Positions 33,551 through 36,289 of a DNA stretch of 36,289 bases are shown piece by piece. This DNA comes from JBJENW01 sp051880395 (GTDB taxonomy: Bacteria; Bacillota; Clostridia; Lachnospirales; Lachnospiraceae). The stretch is from positions 1-36,289 of the forward strand of contig JBJENW010000355.1 in NCBI GenBank assembly GCA_051880395.1. The letters are read 5' to 3'. The stretch's first letter is position 1. Every line of letters begins with the position of its first letter. The translations under genes and the position numbers were made by a program. Below the pieces are notes generated by a model. That model worked only from the letters and a program-made list of their open reading frames with translations, searched no databases and was not told the DNA's origin.

Positions 33551-34861
33551 ATGAAGCAAAAATGGAGATGGTTATCACTCTTGGGAGTGCTTTTTATCGG
33601 CATGTCTGCCTGCCAAAAAAAACAGGTGCCGGTATCAGATCAGCAGGAGATTTCAGAAGATATCTTACAGGAGGAGCAGTCCGATTCTTCAGAAGAGCCA
33701 ATGGAAATTTCAGAGGAAGAGGGAAAGATGGATCCGAATTATATGGACGCATATACAGAATTTGCTGTTACGTTATTAAAAAAGGCGGATCAAAAGAAGA
33801 AAGATACCTTGATTTCTCCTCTTTCTGCGACAACAGCACTGCTTCTTGTTGAGAATGGAGCTTCTGGCAGTACGCAGACGCAGATGCAGGAAGCATTTGG
33901 GGGCGTATCTTTAGAGGCGCAGAATCGGAATCTGATTTATTTTTCTGATCAGCTGATCGATAATGACGCTGCCCGCCTGAATATGGCAAATGCGCTCTGG
34001 CTGAATAAAAGCGAGAACTTTCAGATGAATGAGGATTACCAGTCAAAAATGAATAAACGTTTTCAGGCACAGATTCGGCAGGAGCCTTTTTCTGACGAAA
34101 CGGCACAGCACATCAATGACTGGGTCAGCGAAAAAACGAATGGCGTTGTTTCAAATCTGGTGCCGATGATTCGGCAGAATGATCAGGCCTATCTCATAAA
34201 TGCCCTTGCATTTGAAGCGCTTTGGCAGCAGGCGTATGAACCCGAACAGATTAGTGACGGAATCTTTCATGCGGCAGATGGCTCGACAAAGCAGGTGAAG
34301 ATGATGTCTGGGACGGAGAATGGATTTCTTTTGGATGATACAGCGACAGGATTCATGAAAAATTATAAAGACGGGTATCGGTTTGTGGCACTTTTGCCGA
34401 ATGAGGACATTGATATTGACACATATCTCTCAAAACTTTCAGGAGCAAAATTTACCACGCTTCTTCAAAATATCCGTGTGTGGGATACCGTGCAGACAAA
34501 GATGCCGGCATTTACAGTTTCAGACCGTCAGAGTTTCAAAGAAACGCTGCAGGCACTTGGAATAAAAGATGTGTTTGATCCAAATAAGGCGAAGTTAGAA
34601 GGAATCGGGACATATAAAGACAGCCATTTGTATCTTTCAGACATTTGGCAGAAAACGCATATTGAGGTAAATGAGACAGGAACGAAGGCAGCGGCAGCTA
34701 CAAGTGCACAGATCGCAAATGATGCAGCGGCGGCGCCATCCGCGCAGATTCAGGAAGTGATCTTAGACCGTCCGTTTGTCTATGCCGTGATCGATGAACA
34801 AACGGAGTTGCCGATTTTTATGGGAGTTGTCCGTCAGATCGATGAACAACCAGAATCCTGA
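33551..34861 (+). CDS. Serpin family protease inhibitor, predicted lipoprotein
   Basis: 436 residues. The start at 33551 has GAGGGGAAA upstream; the longer open frame overlaps the GGDEF gene. A lipoprotein signal (basic start, hydrophobic core, GMSAC lipobox) is followed by a charged linker to about residue 65. The serpin core shows LISPLSATTALLLVENGASG, INALAFEALW, FVALLPNEDIDIDTYL and HIEVNETGTKAAAATSAQ. The hinge sequence GTKAAAAT is that of an inhibitory serpin. The reactive loop after the hinge is about six residues longer than in alpha-1-antitrypsin and A/Q/N-rich, so the P1 residue (near the first D after the hinge) is uncertain. It closes with LDRPFVYAVID and LPIFMGVV, as in the family. 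Likely surface-exposed against host or neighbour proteases. Confidence 0.88.
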   Translation: MKQKWRWLSLLGVLFIGMSACQKKQVPVSDQQEISEDILQEEQSDSSEEPMEISEEEGKMDPNYMDAYTEFAVTLLKKADQKKKDTLISPLSATTALLLVENGASGSTQTQMQEAFGGVSLEAQNRNLIYFSDQLIDNDAARLNMANALWLNKSENFQMNEDYQSKMNKRFQAQIRQEPFSDETAQHINDWVSEKTNGVVSNLVPMIRQNDQAYLINALAFEALWQQAYEPEQISDGIFHAADGSTKQVKMMSGTENGFLLDDTATGFMKNYKDGYRFVALLPNEDIDIDTYLSKLSGAKFTTLLQNIRVWDTVQTKMPAFTVSDRQSFKETLQALGIKDVFDPNKAKLEGIGTYKDSHLYLSDIWQKTHIEVNETGTKAAAATSAQIANDAAAAPSAQIQEVILDRPFVYAVIDEQTELPIFMGVVRQIDEQPES

Positions 34862-34872
34862 TAAAACAAAAA

Positions 34873-34912
34873 ACAGGCGAGAACCTGGCAACTGATTCTC
34901 ACCTGTTTTTTT
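34873..34912. terminator. Bidirectional terminator between serpin and rubrerythrin
   Basis: An 11-bp stem with one G-T pair (34873-34883 with 34896-34906), with an A-rich tract before it and seven T residues after it, between two converging genes. It can therefore serve both strands. Confidence 0.85.
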
Positions 34913-34941
34913 GTTGAAAACTTTATGGAAAAAGCAAAGGA

Positions 34942-35484
34942 TTAACCAAAATATCTCTTTAACAGACCAGCGAAAGCTTTTCCATGTCTAGCCTCATCTC
35001 TAGCCATTTCATGAACGGTGTCATGGATCGCATCCAGGTTTGCAGCTTTTGCACGTTTTGCAAGGTCTGTCTTTCCAGCAGTAGCGCCGTTTTCAGCTTC
35101 TACACGCATCTCTAAGTTTTTCTTTGTGCTGTCAGTTACGACTTCGCCCAATAATTCTGCAAATTTAGCAGCGTGCTCTGCTTCTTCATAAGCGGCCTTT
35201 TCATAGTACATACCGATTTCCGGATAGCCTTCTCTGTGTGCAACTCTGGCCATAGCAAGGTACATACCAACCTCTGTGCACTCGCCTTCGAAGTTTGCTC
35301 TCAGATCAGAAAGAATATCTTCGCTGACACCCTGTGCAACGCCGACTACATGCTCGGAAGCCCAGCTTAATTCTCCCTTCTGTTCAATGAATTTTTCGGC
35401 CGGTGCCTTACAGACTGGGCACTGCTCTGGAGCAGCATCTCCCTCATAAACATATCCACATACGCTACATACAAATTTACTCAT
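34942..35484 (-). CDS. rbr: Reverse rubrerythrin (rubredoxin domain first)
   Basis: 180 residues. The N-terminal rubredoxin domain has CSVCGYVYEG (C6/C9) and CPVCKAP (C22/C25). The C-terminal four-helix ferritin-like domain carries the diiron motifs ECTEVGMYLAMA, YEKAAYEEAEHA and DEARHGKAF. The domain order is reversed relative to classical rubrerythrin, a form common in clostridia. It reduces hydrogen peroxide and oxygen in anaerobes. The start at 35484 has GAGG eight bases upstream. The PerR/Fur gene lies next on the same strand, upstream, which fits peroxide-controlled expression. The next gene leftward is convergent. Confidence 0.92.
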   Translation of the reverse strand: MSKFVCSVCGYVYEGDAAPEQCPVCKAPAEKFIEQKGELSWASEHVVGVAQGVSEDILSDLRANFEGECTEVGMYLAMARVAHREGYPEIGMYYEKAAYEEAEHAAKFAELLGEVVTDSTKKNLEMRVEAENGATAGKTDLAKRAKAANLDAIHDTVHEMARDEARHGKAFAGLLKRYFG

Positions 35485-35563
35485 ATTGATGTCCTCACTT
35501 TCTTATAATAAAATAATTGGTTTTCTGTTCAAAGAAACAATAACGATAACTGTTACTGATATT

Positions 35564-35592
35564 AAAATACCATAACAGAGAAAAAAAGTCAA
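35564..35592 (-). promoter_or_regulatory. Promoter of the rubrerythrin gene
   Basis: On the minus strand: -35 TTGACT (35587-35592), a 17-base spacer, and -10 TATTTT (35564-35569). An AT-rich sequence TTATAATAAAATAAT (35503-35517, plus-strand reading) in the leader resembles a PerR box on one half only. Confidence 0.7.
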
Positions 35593-35613
35593 TTAATTTT
35601 TTAAGAATGATTC

Positions 35614-36057
35614 CTATTTTTCTTCGGATATTGTTTCCATTTCTGTTATTATATCTGTTTGTTCCTTTGCCATGGCTTGTTTGCGGCAGCATTCCGGGCA
35701 GATTCCATAGAATTCGGTGGTATGTCCTTCTATGATGCCGTCAAAACATTTATCGGCAGCTTCATCAAGTTCCTTAAGAGGGTCGAGATTCAGATCCATG
35801 ACACAACCGCATTTTTTACAAAAAAAGTGGTAATGCATAACCGGATTTCCGTCAAATCGGTCGCCACCATCGGCAGCGGGAATTTTTTGGATTTCGCCTA
35901 ATTCGGTCAAAAGTGACAGATTCCGATAGACGGTTCCGAGACTGATATTCGGGAAGTCCTGTTTGACATAGAAATACACCGTTTCGGCGGTTGGGTGGTC
36001 CTTGCGCATTTTCAAAAAATTTTTAATGGCTTCGCGCTGGCGGCTGTATTTTATCAT
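35614..36057 (-). CDS. perR: Fur-family regulator, PerR-like
   Basis: 147 residues. A winged helix (residues 1-80, HPTAETVYFYVKQDFPNISL then GTVYRNLSLL) is followed by the metal-binding domain DRFDGNPVMHYHFFCKKCG, and a second CXXC, GICPECC, completes the structural zinc site. The HYHFxCxxCG context with an aspartate before it fits PerR, the peroxide sensor, but Fur and Zur share most of these residues. Its position next to rubrerythrin favours PerR. The start at 36057 has GAGGAGG upstream. It probably controls itself through the box at 36080-36100 and the adjacent rubrerythrin gene. Confidence 0.78.
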   Translation of the reverse strand: MIKYSRQREAIKNFLKMRKDHPTAETVYFYVKQDFPNISLGTVYRNLSLLTELGEIQKIPAADGGDRFDGNPVMHYHFFCKKCGCVMDLNLDPLKELDEAADKCFDGIIEGHTTEFYGICPECCRKQAMAKEQTDIITEMETISEEK

Positions 36058-36079
36058 CGTTTTTCCTCCTCTATTTATC

Positions 36080-36134
36080 TGATAATAATAATGATTCTCA
36101 ATTTAATTATAATACTTTAGTACCAAAACGTCAA
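36080..36134 (-). promoter_or_regulatory. Promoter and Fur/PerR-type box of the PerR gene
   Basis: On the minus strand: -35 TTGACG (36129-36134), 17 bases, -10 TATAAT (36106-36111). Directly downstream, 36080-36100 reads TGAGAATCATTATTATTATC on the minus strand, a close match to the 7-1-7 Fur/PerR operator pattern, placed where a bound repressor would block the start site. Confidence 0.75.
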
Positions 36135-36258
36135 GCGCTTCTTTTTCTGGAATCACGGTAAACTCGCTTACGCTTTATATGGGCGTAAGTCTTTGCGAAC
36201 TCTACTTTATTGGCCTCCCACTACATTTTCGCGACCACCACTTTTTGGGCACTTTGCC

Positions 36259-36289
36259 GAAAAATATCTCAACCGAGGGGGATTTCCTA
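36259..36289 (-). repeat. Start of a fifth long hairpin element (cut by the window end)
   Basis: GAAAAATATCTCAACC (36259-36274) is identical to the outer sequence of copy B and to the reverse complement of the outer sequence of copy A. It is followed by ATTTCCTA, the order expected when entering copy A from its right side. The rest lies beyond the window. Between 36135 and 36258 there is a small hairpin near 36168-36190 but no gene. Confidence 0.6.

Noticed and set aside
1..36289. tRNA or ribosomal RNA genes
   Set aside because: No cloverleaf with a TTCRA-type arm and no rRNA-like sequence was seen when reading both strands; a tRNA scan would be decisive.

Overview
The window looks like a chromosomal segment of an anaerobic gut Firmicute, most likely Lachnospiraceae. 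The basis is moderate A+T content, Firmicute-type ribosome binding sites and -35/-10 promoters, a reverse-order rubrerythrin beside a PerR/Fur regulator, an iron-only-hydrogenase sensor fused to a chemotaxis signalling domain, HD-GYP and GGDEF proteins, and a pabA-pabB-pabC operon. Genus and species cannot be fixed from the sequence alone.

Region 1 (1-4.4 kb) has mobile-element character. It holds a promoter and small gene broken by a one-base shift, a DinB-like protein, a winged-helix replication-initiator-like protein with a DnaB-type ATPase, a terminator, an 18-bp perfect palindrome, a very small Cro/C1-type regulator and a small unknown gene on the minus strand.

Region 2 (4.7-16.9 kb) is one run of plus-strand genes behind a strong extended -10 promoter. 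In order it encodes a secreted PPC/Ig-like/FN3-like protein, a two-helix membrane coiled-coil protein, a methyltransferase-like protein, a DUF1848 protein with a radical-SAM-type CX3CX2C motif, two tandem zinc-ribbon/Sel1-repeat paralogues, a beta-helix plus dead-AAA plus active-AAA ATPase, a Cro/C1 regulator whose ribosome binding site lies inside a hairpin, and an Upf1-type SF1 helicase ending in a cold-shock-like domain. Gaps are short throughout, so it reads as one multi-component system that I cannot assign to a described one.

Region 3 (17-36.3 kb) is mostly housekeeping and signalling. It holds a siroheme/Fe-S sulfite-reductase-like protein, pabABC with an apparent attenuator, a YtvI/AI-2E family membrane protein, a P-loop kinase-like protein, cyclopropane fatty acid synthase, a small conserved hypothetical, a GH13 enzyme with a helical insertion, an HD-GYP protein, the hydrogenase-chemotaxis sensor, a TPR-GGDEF protein, a lipoprotein serpin, rubrerythrin and PerR.

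The most striking signal is a family of long intergenic hairpin elements, about 200-460 bp each, at about 18.0-18.4, 22.5-22.9, 24.9-25.1 (inverted) and 25.2-25.7 kb, with a fifth cut by the window end. They share short asymmetric sequences at their ends. The stems differ in sequence from copy to copy but always remain self-complementary, including paired compensatory changes. I do not recognise the family. The short reading frames inside these elements are by-products of the palindromes and are not annotated as genes.
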